Of a DNA stretch of 21,994 nucleotides, positions 6,767 through 14,445 are shown piece by piece (within the stretch, counting starts at the first letter, position 1; each line of letters starts with the position of its first letter). The stretch spans positions 1 to 21,994 of the forward strand of contig UQUZ01000047.1 in assembly GCA_900544375.1 (NCBI GenBank), read 5' to 3'. The notes below the pieces were generated by a model, which had not been told where the DNA came from, ran no database searches, and saw only the letters and a list, made by a program, of their open reading frames with translations. The position numbers and the translations under genes are program-made. The stretch comes from an uncultured Oscillospiraceae bacterium (GTDB taxonomy: Bacteria; Bacillota; Clostridia; Oscillospirales; Acutalibacteraceae).

Positions 6767-6999
6767 TGCTGAAAACAGTTGACCGGCTTCGCCCTGGGGA
6801 AAAAGGCGTTGTGACAGGGCTTGGCAGCACGGGTGCGGTGCGCCGCCACATTATTGATATGGGGATCACGCCCGGCGCGGTGATCGTCATGCGGAAAACA
6901 GCCCCGATGGGGGATCCAATTGAAATTAATGTGAGAGGGTATGAGTTGAGCATCCGCAAGTCGGAAGCGCAAAATATCCGGGTTGAGGTTTCAGAGTGA
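6766..6999 (+). CDS. feoA: Ferrous iron transport protein A
   Basis: FeoA is a small cytosolic SH3-like partner that supports FeoB-mediated Fe(II) uptake. The 77-residue product has the family pattern: a first strand with LRPGEKGVVTGL, a helix with RRHIIDMGITPG, then VIVMRKTAPMGDPIEINVRGYELSIRKSEAQNI, where MGDP and the RGYELSIRK stretch are typical. I choose ATG 6766 over TTG 6763: GAAGGGA lies about 10 bases upstream. First gene of the iron operon, 25 bases before feoB, under the promoter and dyad upstream. Confidence 0.93.
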   Translation: MLKTVDRLRPGEKGVVTGLGSTGAVRRHIIDMGITPGAVIVMRKTAPMGDPIEINVRGYELSIRKSEAQNIRVEVSE

Positions 7000-7024
7000 T
7001 TTTGCAAAAAGGATGGTTTGAAGG

Positions 7025-9076
7025 ATGAGCTATCGCTATGCGCTCGCGGGGAATCCCAACTGCGGGAAAACGACGCTTTTTAATGCGGTGACAGGCAGCA
7101 ATCAATATGTCGGCAATTGGCCCGGTGTTACGGTTGAAAAAAAGGAGGGCAAGGTCATTGGCAGCGAAGCGGACGCCTCGATTGTTGACCTCCCCGGGAT
7201 TTATTCCCTCTCCCCCTATTCCATGGAGGAGATTGTCACCCGGAATTATCTGATTGATGAGAAACCGGATTTGATTATTGATATTGTAGACGCGACGAAT
7301 CTGGAGCGCAACCTCTACCTTTCCCTTCAGATCGCGGAGCTTGGCCGCCCGATGGTGATCGCGTTAAATATGGTGGATATGCTGGAGAAGCGCGGCGACA
7401 CGATCGACTACCCTCTGCTCAGCGCGCTGCTGGGCATTACGGTCGTGCCGATTTCCGCCAGCCGGGGCACCGGGGTACATAAGCTGATTCATACGGCGGA
7501 GCACGAAGTAATTCACGCAACGAGCAATACGCATCTGGACCGCCACTGCAATTTAGGCCAGCCGCCCGATCTCTATACCGGCGCGGTGCGCCAGGCGGTG
7601 CAGCTGATTGAAGATTTGATTCGGGAGAATTGTAAAAAGCACGATCTTCCCCTGCGCTGGTCAGCCGTGAAGCTCATTGAAGGGGATGCGCCCACGCTCG
7701 AAAAGCTGGATTTGAGCGATACACAGCTCAGCTGCTTGGAATCAATCGTGCGTGAGCTGGAAACGGACCATATCGACCGTGAGATGGTGATTGCGGATCA
7801 AAAATATAAGTTTATCTGCTCCGTTACCCAGAAGGCCGTCAAAAAAGGCCATGAGGATGGGCACTTGACAGTATCTGACCGGGTGGATAAAATTGTCACC
7901 AATAAATACCTTGCGATCCCGCTGTTCTTCGCGATCATGGGGGCTGTGTTCTATATCACCTTTGGCGCGCTCGGCCCTCGGCTGAGCGATCTCGTCGGCG
8001 ATTTGATTAATGGAACACTGGCGCAGGCAGTGCGCGGCCTGCTCACCGGAATTGGCGCTGCGGATTGGGCCACGGGCCTTGTCTGTGACGGCGTCATCGC
8101 GGGCCTGGGTGCGGTGCTTGCCTTTTTGCCGCAGATATTGCTGCTGTTTTTCTTCCTCTCCATTTTGGAGGATAGCGGCTATATGGCGCGCGCGGCCTTT
8201 ATTATGGATCGTGCGCTGCATGTGATCGGCCTTTCCGGCAAATCATTTGTTCCAATGCTGATGGGGTTTGGGTGCTCCGTGCCCGCTGTGATGAGCTCGC
8301 GCACGCTGGAGAATGAAAAGGACCGCCGCCTGACGATCATGCTCATTCCTTTTATGTCGTGTAGTGCCAAAATGCCGATCTATTCGTTATTTATTGCGGC
8401 GTTTTTCAGCGCGTCGAGCGGGCTTGCCGTATGCTCGATCTATTTGCTCGGCCTGGTGGTGGCGATTTTGTGTGCATTCCTTCTGCAAAAAACCGTTCTC
8501 AAAGGTGGGCACGCCCCTTTTGTAATGGAACTGCCGCCTTACCGGTTGCCCACCGCCAAAACGCTCACCATGCATGTGTGGGAAAAGCTTAAGGATTTTT
8601 TGACAAAGGCGGGCACTGTGCTGCTTGGCGCGAGCGTTGTTGTGTGGGCGCTGCAATATTTTGATTTCTCTTTTCACCATGTGCAGGATAGTTCGCAAAG
8701 CATCCTCGGCGTGATCGGCACGGCAATTGCGCCTGTGTTTCAGCCGCTGGGCTTTGGGGATTGGCGCTCCAGCGTCTCCCTTTTAAGCGGCCTGATCGCG
8801 CGCGAGCAGGTGGTAAGCTCCCTCGGCATCCTTTACGGGGCGAGCGGAGCCGGGTTGACGGCTGCTTTGCAGGCGGTTTATTCCCCGGCGGGCGCATATG
8901 CGTTTATGACCTTTGCGCTTCTGTTCATCCCCTGCATCGCCGCTGTGACGACAATCCGCCGCGAGATGAATTCCGGCAAGTGGACAGTGTTTGCCTTGGG
9001 TTTTCAAGCGGTGGTCGCCTATCTGGTCACGTTTGTGGTGTATCAGCTTGGCCGGCTGTTGATGCTGGTATTTTAA
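7025..9076 (+). CDS. feoB: Ferrous iron transporter FeoB (GTPase-linked permease)
   Basis: FeoB is the inner-membrane Fe(II) transporter with an N-terminal G-protein domain. The 683-residue protein has G1 GNPNCGKT (9-16), G3 DLPG (55-58), G4 NMVD (115-118) and the G5 ISAS region near 143-146. A GDI-like helical linker follows, then a membrane region from about residue 290. That region carries the two gate motifs, GFGCSVPAVMSSRT and MLIPFMSCSAKMPIY, each with the conserved Cys. The length fits Firmicutes FeoB, which lacks part of the enterobacterial tail. AAGG precedes the ATG closely. It lies between feoA and the Cys-rich accessory gene. Expression is probably repressed by the metal-loaded DtxR-type protein encoded downstream. 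Confidence 0.97.
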   Translation: MSYRYALAGNPNCGKTTLFNAVTGSNQYVGNWPGVTVEKKEGKVIGSEADASIVDLPGIYSLSPYSMEEIVTRNYLIDEKPDLIIDIVDATNLERNLYLSLQIAELGRPMVIALNMVDMLEKRGDTIDYPLLSALLGITVVPISASRGTGVHKLIHTAEHEVIHATSNTHLDRHCNLGQPPDLYTGAVRQAVQLIEDLIRENCKKHDLPLRWSAVKLIEGDAPTLEKLDLSDTQLSCLESIVRELETDHIDREMVIADQKYKFICSVTQKAVKKGHEDGHLTVSDRVDKIVTNKYLAIPLFFAIMGAVFYITFGALGPRLSDLVGDLINGTLAQAVRGLLTGIGAADWATGLVCDGVIAGLGAVLAFLPQILLLFFFLSILEDSGYMARAAFIMDRALHVIGLSGKSFVPMLMGFGCSVPAVMSSRTLENEKDRRLTIMLIPFMSCSAKMPIYSLFIAAFFSASSGLAVCSIYLLGLVVAILCAFLLQKTVLKGGHAPFVMELPPYRLPTAKTLTMHVWEKLKDFLTKAGTVLLGASVVVWALQYFDFSFHHVQDSSQSILGVIGTAIAPVFQPLGFGDWRSSVSLLSGLIAREQVVSSLGILYGASGAGLTAALQAVYSPAGAYAFMTFALLFIPCIAAVTTIRREMNSGKWTVFALGFQAVVAYLVTFVVYQLGRLLMLVF

Positions 9077-9088
9077 AAAGGTGAGGGT

Positions 9089-9301
9089 GTGTTCCGATTG
9101 GGATGGATCGCCGATGTGCTGATTGCGGTGTTGGCCGCCTGCGCTGTGGGCGTGATGCTATATCAAAAAGTGCGCCAGGCACATGGAAAGGGCGGCTGCG
9201 GCTGTTCTGGGTGCTCCGGCTGCACAGGCTGTTCTGGAGCCGGTTGCGCTTGCTGCGGAGAGTGCCCGCAGGAGTGTGGAAAGGAGCACGGCAATGGATG
9301 A
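9089..9301 (+). CDS. FeoB-associated Cys-rich membrane protein
   Basis: The 70-residue protein has one membrane helix (about residues 7-26) and a short basic stretch (KVRQAHGK). A Cys/Gly-rich tail follows with ten Cys between residues 37 and 63 (C-G-C, repeated C-x2-C and a final C-x3-C). This matches the FeoB-associated Cys-rich family found directly after feoB in Firmicutes, thought to aid iron handling at the membrane; its biochemical role is not established. GTG start at 9089 with AAGGTGAGG just upstream, 12 bases after feoB. It overlaps the next gene by 8 bases, which suggests coupled translation. Confidence 0.88.
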   Translation: MFRLGWIADVLIAVLAACAVGVMLYQKVRQAHGKGGCGCSGCSGCTGCSGAGCACCGECPQECGKEHGNG

Positions 9302-9683
9302 TATTTCTGCCTCGTTGGAAGATTATCTTGAGATGATTTTCATTCTGCACCGAAAAGGCGGCGAGGTGCGCGTGACGGATATTGCATCGTCGCTGAAGGT
9401 ATCTAAGCCCAGCGTCAACCGCGCGGTCGGCGCGCTCAAAGAGGCCGGGCTGCTGGAGCATGAATTCTATGGCACGATCGCCCTCACACCGGAGGGCGAA
9501 ACGCGGGCCGCGCAGGTGCTGCGCAGGCACAGAATGATCCGCCATTTCCTCCATCACACGCTAGGCGTGCCGGAGGAAATTGCGGAGGAGGATGCCTGCC
9601 GGATGGAGCACGTTGTGAGCGCGCAGACAATCCAGCATCTATATGACTATCTCTCCAGGCAGGAGGATGGGTATGAAGAGTAA
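9294..9683 (+). CDS. DtxR/MntR-family metal-dependent transcriptional repressor
   Basis: The 129-residue winged-helix regulator comprises the DNA-binding domain (about 1-70, with VSKPSVNRAVGALKEAGLL as recognition helix) and a metal-dependent dimerisation domain (about 71-129). It lacks the SH3-like third domain of DtxR. Putative metal ligands are Asp10 and Glu13 (SLEDYLE, as in MntR), His79, and Cys102, Glu105 and His106 (ACRMEH, as in DtxR/IdeR, where MntR has Glu instead of Cys). The start at 9294 is set by AAAGGAG about 8 bases upstream; the frame is open to 9183, but that part only mirrors the Cys-rich gene. It probably represses its own operon through the TTAGCC dyad. Metal specificity (Fe or Mn) is uncertain; iron is favoured by the operon. 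Confidence 0.9.
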   Translation: MDDISASLEDYLEMIFILHRKGGEVRVTDIASSLKVSKPSVNRAVGALKEAGLLEHEFYGTIALTPEGETRAAQVLRRHRMIRHFLHHTLGVPEEIAEEDACRMEHVVSAQTIQHLYDYLSRQEDGYEE

Positions 9684-10950
9684 AACACCGGAGCTCTGCG
9701 TCATCGGCGGGGGAGCGGCAGGCCTTGCAGCTGCTGTGGAGGCGGCGCGGGCTTTCCGGCAGGCCGGTATTCCCGGGCGGGTAACGGTTTTGGAGCAGCT
9801 TCCCCGCGTGGGGAAAAAGCTGCTTGCAACGGGCAACGGCCGCTGCAACTTGACCAACCGGCGCGCTTCTCCAGCCGATTATTTTGATGCGGTGGATTTT
9901 GTGCGCCCTGCGATGGAGCGTTTCTCCGTTGACGATACGCTGGCTTTTTTCGCCTCGATGGGCCTTTTGTGTGAGGAAGAGGAGGAGGGGCGTATCTATC
10001 CCATGAGCCGCCAGGCGGCGAGCGTGCTCGACGCGCTGCGCCTGGAGGCGGAGCGGTTGGGTGTGATTGTGCAATGTGATACGCAGGCGGAGGACCTCCA
10101 AAGCACTGCCCCAAGGGGGGCGGGGCCTTTCTTTCGCATCAATGGGGCGCTCCCGGCGGATGCGGTGATCCTCGCCTGCGGCGGCAAGGCGTCGCCCCAG
10201 CACGGCTCCGACGGCTCCGGCTACGGCTTGCTGCGCGCCCTCCATATCCCTGTGACAGAAGTGTTCCCGTCGCTCGTGCAGATCACCACGGAGCCTAAGC
10301 GGGTGAAGGCGCTCAAGGGGATGCGCGTGCATGCGGAAATCTCCCTTTCCGCGGGGCGGGAAACGCTCGCGTCCCAGCGCGGTGAAATCCAATTCACAGA
10401 GTTTGGCCTCTCGGGTATTGCGGCTATGCAGCTTTCCCGGTTTGTTTCCCTGGAAAAAGGGAGGCGGATGGAGGCGGTGCTCGATCTGCTGCCAGCTTTT
10501 TCGCACGGCCAGGCGGCGGATTACCTCGCAGGCCGCATTCGGCACAACCCGGAGCTTGCGGCGGAGCATCTGCTCACAGGGCTTCTCCCGAAGAGGGTAG
10601 GGCAGGTTTTGTTGAAGCGGGCGGGGATTGACCTGCTCTCTCGGCCGATTGGATCTTTGCAAAAGGCGGAGCTTGGGGCTGTTGCAGGGTTGCTGAAGGG
10701 ATGGCGTTTTCCCGCCACCGGCACACGCGGCTTTTCTGCGGCACAAGTAACGATTGGCGGCGCCCAGCGCGCTGCCTTCCAGCCTGAAACGATGGAGGCG
10801 CTGTCCCAGCCGGGCTTTTACGCGGCGGGCGAGGTGCTGGATGTGGATGCAGGCTGCGGCGGCTTTAATCTCCAATGGGCCTGGTCGTCCGGCAGGCTTG
10901 CCGGGCGGAGCGCGGCACAAAAGCTGATCAAAGGGCAGGCTGCTGGATGA
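9673..10950 (+). CDS. BaiN/HI0933-like FAD-dependent oxidoreductase
   Basis: The 425-residue cytosolic flavoprotein belongs to the HI0933/YhiN/BaiN family. The N-terminal FAD motif GGGAAG lies at 12-17 and the family signature GKKLLATGNGRCNLTN at 47-62. The C-terminal flavin-contact segment GFYAAGEVLDVDAGCGGFNLQWAWSSG lies near the end. Some relatives act in bile-acid dehydroxylation or heme-related reduction, but the substrate here is not readable. I start at ATG 9673: AGGAGG (9661-9666) is 6 bases upstream, while ATG 9667 would touch it. The start lies 11 bases inside the dtxR-like gene, so translation is probably coupled and the gene shares the iron-regulated transcript. A 492-codon antisense ORF here is a GC-bias shadow. 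Confidence 0.88.
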   Translation: MKSKTPELCVIGGGAAGLAAAVEAARAFRQAGIPGRVTVLEQLPRVGKKLLATGNGRCNLTNRRASPADYFDAVDFVRPAMERFSVDDTLAFFASMGLLCEEEEEGRIYPMSRQAASVLDALRLEAERLGVIVQCDTQAEDLQSTAPRGAGPFFRINGALPADAVILACGGKASPQHGSDGSGYGLLRALHIPVTEVFPSLVQITTEPKRVKALKGMRVHAEISLSAGRETLASQRGEIQFTEFGLSGIAAMQLSRFVSLEKGRRMEAVLDLLPAFSHGQAADYLAGRIRHNPELAAEHLLTGLLPKRVGQVLLKRAGIDLLSRPIGSLQKAELGAVAGLLKGWRFPATGTRGFSAAQVTIGGAQRAAFQPETMEALSQPGFYAAGEVLDVDAGCGGFNLQWAWSSGRLAGRSAAQKLIKGQAAG

Positions 10951-10974
10951 TCGGTAGAACAAGGATGTTGCATA

Positions 10975-12579
10975 ATGATTCGAATCAATGAAATCAAATT
11001 ACCGCTGGACGCGGCGGCTGAGCAGTCGCTCTATCCGGCGGCAGCAAAAGCTTTAAAAATAGACCGGAAGCGGATTCAATCGCTGGAGGTCGTGCGGAAA
11101 TCCATTGACTCCCGCAAAAAGGAGGAGGGCGTTTTCTTCGTCTATTCTGTCGACGTATCGCTCGACCACGGCGAAGAGGATCTGCTTGCCCGCCAGAAGG
11201 GGCCGCGCGTACAGCCCTCGGAGCCTTACCGGTATGAACCGCCCCGGGCAGCGCGCAATTCCCGGCTGCGCCCCGTTGTGGTCGGCCTCGGCCCAGCGGG
11301 CCTTTTTGCAGCGCTCACGCTCGCACGCGCCGGGTATCGTCCCCTCGTGCTGGAGCGCGGGCGAGATGTGGATACCCGCACGCAGGATGTAAAGGATTTC
11401 TGGCGCACGCGCACGCTTGATGAAAGCTCCAACGTCCAGTTCGGTGAGGGCGGTGCGGGCACGTTTTCCGATGGCAAGCTCACCACCGGTATCAAGGATG
11501 TGCGCTGCCGCAAGGTGTTTCTGGAATTCGTTTCCCACGGCGCCCCGCAGGCGATTCTATATGACGCCAAACCCCACATCGGCACAGACCGTCTCGGCGC
11601 GGTTGTCAAATCCATGCGGGAGGAAATTGTGTCGCTGGGCGGAACCGTTCTGTTTTCCAGCAGGCTTCTTCGCGTGATCGCCGCTAACGGCGCGGTGCAT
11701 GGCATTACTTACCGTGATGCGCAGGGCAGTGAGGTCGATTTCGAAACCGATGCGGTGATCCTCGCCATCGGCCATTCTGCGCGGGATACGGTGGAAGCGC
11801 TCTATAGGCAAGGGATTCAGATGATGCAAAAGCCCTTTTCTATCGGCGCGCGCATTGAGCATCCACAGGAGCTGATCGACCGTGCGCAGTATGGGCGGTT
11901 TGCAGGCCACCCGGCGCTCGGTGCGGCGGATTATAAGCTTGCCTGCCATCCGCCGCATGGCAGGGGGATGTATACCTTCTGCATGTGCCCGGGGGGCACG
12001 GTTGTGTGCGCGGCGAGCGAACAGGGCGGCGTGGTAGTCAACGGGATGAGCGAATGGGCGCGAGATGGGGAAAATGCGAATTCCGCGATCCTTGTCGGCA
12101 TTGAACCGGCGTATTTTTCAAGCGATCATCCTCTGGCCGGCATGCACGACCAGCGAAAGATTGAGCATGCGGCTTTTCGGCTTGGCGGCGGGGATTATAC
12201 GGCGCCGGCTCAGCTCGTCGGCGATTTTTTGGCGGACAGGCCCTCCCATGAGCTCGGCGCGGTGCGCCCGACCTGCCCCACCGGCGTTTTGCTGGGCGAT
12301 ATTGCCCAGGTGCTGCCCGCGCGCGTGATTGAGGTGATGCGTGCCGCGCTCGTGCAGATGGATCAAAAGCTCAAGGGCTTCGCCCTGCCGGATGCGGTGC
12401 TTACCGCGCCGGAAACGCGCTCTTCCTCGCCGGTGCGCATTCTGCGTGATGAATTTTTGCAGTCGAACCTGCGCGGGCTTTACCCCTGCGGAGAAGGCGC
12501 TGGGTATGCGGGCGGCATTGTGTCGGCGGCGGTGGATGGTATCCGCTGCGCGGAGATGGTGCTGCGGGATGAGCAATAG
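10975..12579 (+). CDS. COG2509-type FAD-dependent dehydrogenase
   Basis: The 534-residue protein has an N-terminal alpha/beta domain of about 95 residues (DRKRIQSLEVVRKSIDSRKK, then a VYSVDV strand) typical of COG2509 uncharacterised dehydrogenases. The FAD-binding GLGPAG follows at 104-109, with VLERG closing the Rossmann unit. Downstream are SNVQFGEGGAGTFSDGKLTT, a glutathione-reductase-like flavin contact, and the C-terminal LYPCGEGAGYAGGI. It is probably a cytosolic oxidoreductase of unknown substrate. AAGGATG lies 8 bases before the ATG, 24 bases after the BaiN-like gene. It is the last gene before a strong terminator, so it probably belongs to the feo transcript. Confidence 0.88.
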   Translation: MIRINEIKLPLDAAAEQSLYPAAAKALKIDRKRIQSLEVVRKSIDSRKKEEGVFFVYSVDVSLDHGEEDLLARQKGPRVQPSEPYRYEPPRAARNSRLRPVVVGLGPAGLFAALTLARAGYRPLVLERGRDVDTRTQDVKDFWRTRTLDESSNVQFGEGGAGTFSDGKLTTGIKDVRCRKVFLEFVSHGAPQAILYDAKPHIGTDRLGAVVKSMREEIVSLGGTVLFSSRLLRVIAANGAVHGITYRDAQGSEVDFETDAVILAIGHSARDTVEALYRQGIQMMQKPFSIGARIEHPQELIDRAQYGRFAGHPALGAADYKLACHPPHGRGMYTFCMCPGGTVVCAASEQGGVVVNGMSEWARDGENANSAILVGIEPAYFSSDHPLAGMHDQRKIEHAAFRLGGGDYTAPAQLVGDFLADRPSHELGAVRPTCPTGVLLGDIAQVLPARVIEVMRAALVQMDQKLKGFALPDAVLTAPETRSSSPVRILRDEFLQSNLRGLYPCGEGAGYAGGIVSAAVDGIRCAEMVLRDEQ

Positions 12580-12596
12580 GAATTAGGATGTTGCAG

Positions 12597-12634
12597 CGGT
12601 TCCGATCCTTCGGAACCGTTTTTTCTTTTTTTGC
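12597..12634 (+). terminator. Intrinsic terminator of the feo-flavoprotein operon
   Basis: CGGTTCCGA (12597-12605) and TCGGAACCG (12610-12618) form a perfect 9-bp stem with a 4-base loop, followed by TTTTTTCTTTTTTT. Strong and in the right place, 17 bases after the last stop codon. Confidence 0.93.
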
Positions 12635-12663
12635 TTGCCTTTTTCCCTTCGGTGGATTACAAT
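12635..12663 (+). promoter_or_regulatory. Promoter of the TerB-ATPase-helicase operon
   Basis: TTGCCT (12635-12640), a 17-base spacer and TACAAT (12658-12663) lie 39 bases before the ATG, directly after the T tract of the preceding terminator. The operon is therefore independently transcribed. Confidence 0.6.
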
Positions 12664-12702
12664 GGGACAGAACATAAGTTCGGATAATTGGAGGTGTTTG
12701 CA

Positions 12703-14445
12703 ATGGCGCAGAGCAAGGAAGAGATCATCCGCTATGTCAACGAGTGGGTCGCCCAAATGAAACAGAAAAAGCATGCAAACACCGGCCAGGACTTTGCCGA
12801 AATTACGGTGGAAGAGGACCACACGGCCCCAGTGCAGGAGCCCCCCGCTCCCCAGACGCTCCGCCTGCCCGATCCGCAGGAGAGGGAAATCCGCCGCCGC
12901 TTTTTAAAAATGCGCCGCCTCTCGCGCAGCATCTGGTTTTCTAAAAGCCAATATAGCAGGATGCAGGCAGAGTTGTTTTACAGGCAGGCAAAGTTGATGG
13001 CGGATTTTGAGGATGATTATAGGGAGGAAGAGCCCTTCTCTATGTATTTTCCCGATTACCAATCCATGGGCTATGAACAGCTGCGTACCTATTTTACCTG
13101 GCGTACCAATGTCCGCAAGGGGGTTATCCGGAAAACATCCTTTTCCTATGTGTTTGTCTATCTTTATGAGCTGCTGAATAACGTTGGCGTAGCGGATTGC
13201 CGGGACGGGCTCTCTAAGCTTCTGGCGCTTTGGGAGGCCTATCGGGCGTTTGAGCCGAAGCTTGACCGCTATCTGGCGGAATGGGTGAAGGATTATTTTA
13301 TTGTCAATGCTTTTTCCTGTTCCTTTGCTGCTCTCGTGCGGGAGCATCCGCTTTTGCAGGACTTTTATCAGCCGGAGGAAGCAACCGGTTATTTTGAGCG
13401 CTATGCGCCGTTTTCGGCCTATCCGTTTCAAAAATCCATCTTCTGGTCGGCGGAAACGGAGCCTGTTCTCCGCTCCTGCTTCCAGCAGGTGATGGAAGCG
13501 GTGGAATCGCTGATGCAGGCCTTTGGCCTTACATTTGCCGAGCTTGTTTTTGCCGGGCGGAAGGGGAATTTGTGGAAGCCTTACCGCAAGGCTTTATACC
13601 ACCCCGATTTTGCGGGGATAGAGCCGGGCAAAACCGTGCGCATTTCCGACACAGAGCTTTACTGTTTTCACGGTGAATGCTGGACAGCCTCAAAAAATCG
13701 GGTGTGCCGGGAAAACGGCAGGCAGATGATCGGCTATATGCTCAAGCGGATTGAGCAGTTTTATCGGAAGGCTACCGGCTTTCGGTATCAGATCAAGGCT
13801 GATCAGGGCAAAATAGATCTCTCGGAGCTGACACGCTTGCCAGATGGCGGGGCGAGCTTTTTTCACTGCATCGATGAAGCGATACGGGCGCACTATCAAG
13901 CCTCGAAGCGCAAAACGGTCACCGTGGATCCGCAGAAGCTCGCGCAGATTCGGGAGCGGGCCCAGATCACGCAGGAAAAACTGCTGGTGAACCCGGAAGC
14001 TGAGCAGAAAGCGCAGGCGGTAGGCGATAACTCGCGGCCAGACGAAAACGCTTTGTTAAAAGAAGGAGAGGCCGATCCTTCTCCTGCCGCCGAACCCGGT
14101 TCACAGGAGCTTCACACTAGCCTGCCCATGCAAGCGGAAGGCAGCGCGTGGGATCATTTTGCCGCCTCATTGGATGCAGCCGAGAGGGAGGCGCTTTGCA
14201 GGGCCCTGCGCGGCGCATCTGTGGCCGAGCTTTCCGCATATGCGAAAAGCCGCCGAATCATGCTGGAGGTGCTGGTAGACGGCATCAATGAAAAGGCTGT
14301 TGACACGGTGGAGGATACGATAATAGACTGCACAGATGTTTTGGAAGTATTTGAGGAATATAAAGACGAATTGGAGAGAGTGATGTTCAGTGAAACAGAC
14401 GAATCCGCCCAAGCGGATCACCAGCACGGTTCTCAACGCGCTTAA
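12703..14445 (+). CDS. TerB-N/TerB-C domain protein (Shango SngA-like)
   Basis: The 580-residue protein begins the three-gene defence operon. After a charged, low-complexity N-terminus (1-70) comes the TerB-N domain (about 70-270), with the hallmark MYFPDYQSMGYEQLRTYFTW (114-133) followed by RTNVRKG. A linker rich in Glu, Gln and Pro (about 430-480) leads to a helical TerB-C region. TerB-type domains occur in tellurite/stress clusters and, with an ATPase and a helicase, in the Shango anti-phage system, where SngA carries the TerB domain. Tellurite resistance is not implied. I place the start at ATG 12703: GGAGGTG sits 6 bases upstream; a TTG at 12688 is in frame but lacks one. The 3' end overlaps the ATPase gene by 56 bases. 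Confidence 0.85.
   Translation: MAQSKEEIIRYVNEWVAQMKQKKHANTGQDFAEITVEEDHTAPVQEPPAPQTLRLPDPQEREIRRRFLKMRRLSRSIWFSKSQYSRMQAELFYRQAKLMADFEDDYREEEPFSMYFPDYQSMGYEQLRTYFTWRTNVRKGVIRKTSFSYVFVYLYELLNNVGVADCRDGLSKLLALWEAYRAFEPKLDRYLAEWVKDYFIVNAFSCSFAALVREHPLLQDFYQPEEATGYFERYAPFSAYPFQKSIFWSAETEPVLRSCFQQVMEAVESLMQAFGLTFAELVFAGRKGNLWKPYRKALYHPDFAGIEPGKTVRISDTELYCFHGECWTASKNRVCRENGRQMIGYMLKRIEQFYRKATGFRYQIKADQGKIDLSELTRLPDGGASFFHCIDEAIRAHYQASKRKTVTVDPQKLAQIRERAQITQEKLLVNPEAEQKAQAVGDNSRPDENALLKEGEADPSPAAEPGSQELHTSLPMQAEGSAWDHFAASLDAAEREALCRALRGASVAELSAYAKSRRIMLEVLVDGINEKAVDTVEDTIIDCTDVLEVFEEYKDELERVMFSETDESAQADHQHGSQRA

Noticed and set aside
9484..10962. 492-codon minus-strand ORF opposite the BaiN-like gene
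   Set aside because: A long open frame expected from GC-biased third positions; the sequence is Arg/Pro/His-rich and lacks domains.
12703..14445. Tellurite resistance locus
   Set aside because: Only TerB-type domains are present, with no TerC, TerD or TerZ genes; the ATPase-helicase partners point to defence instead.
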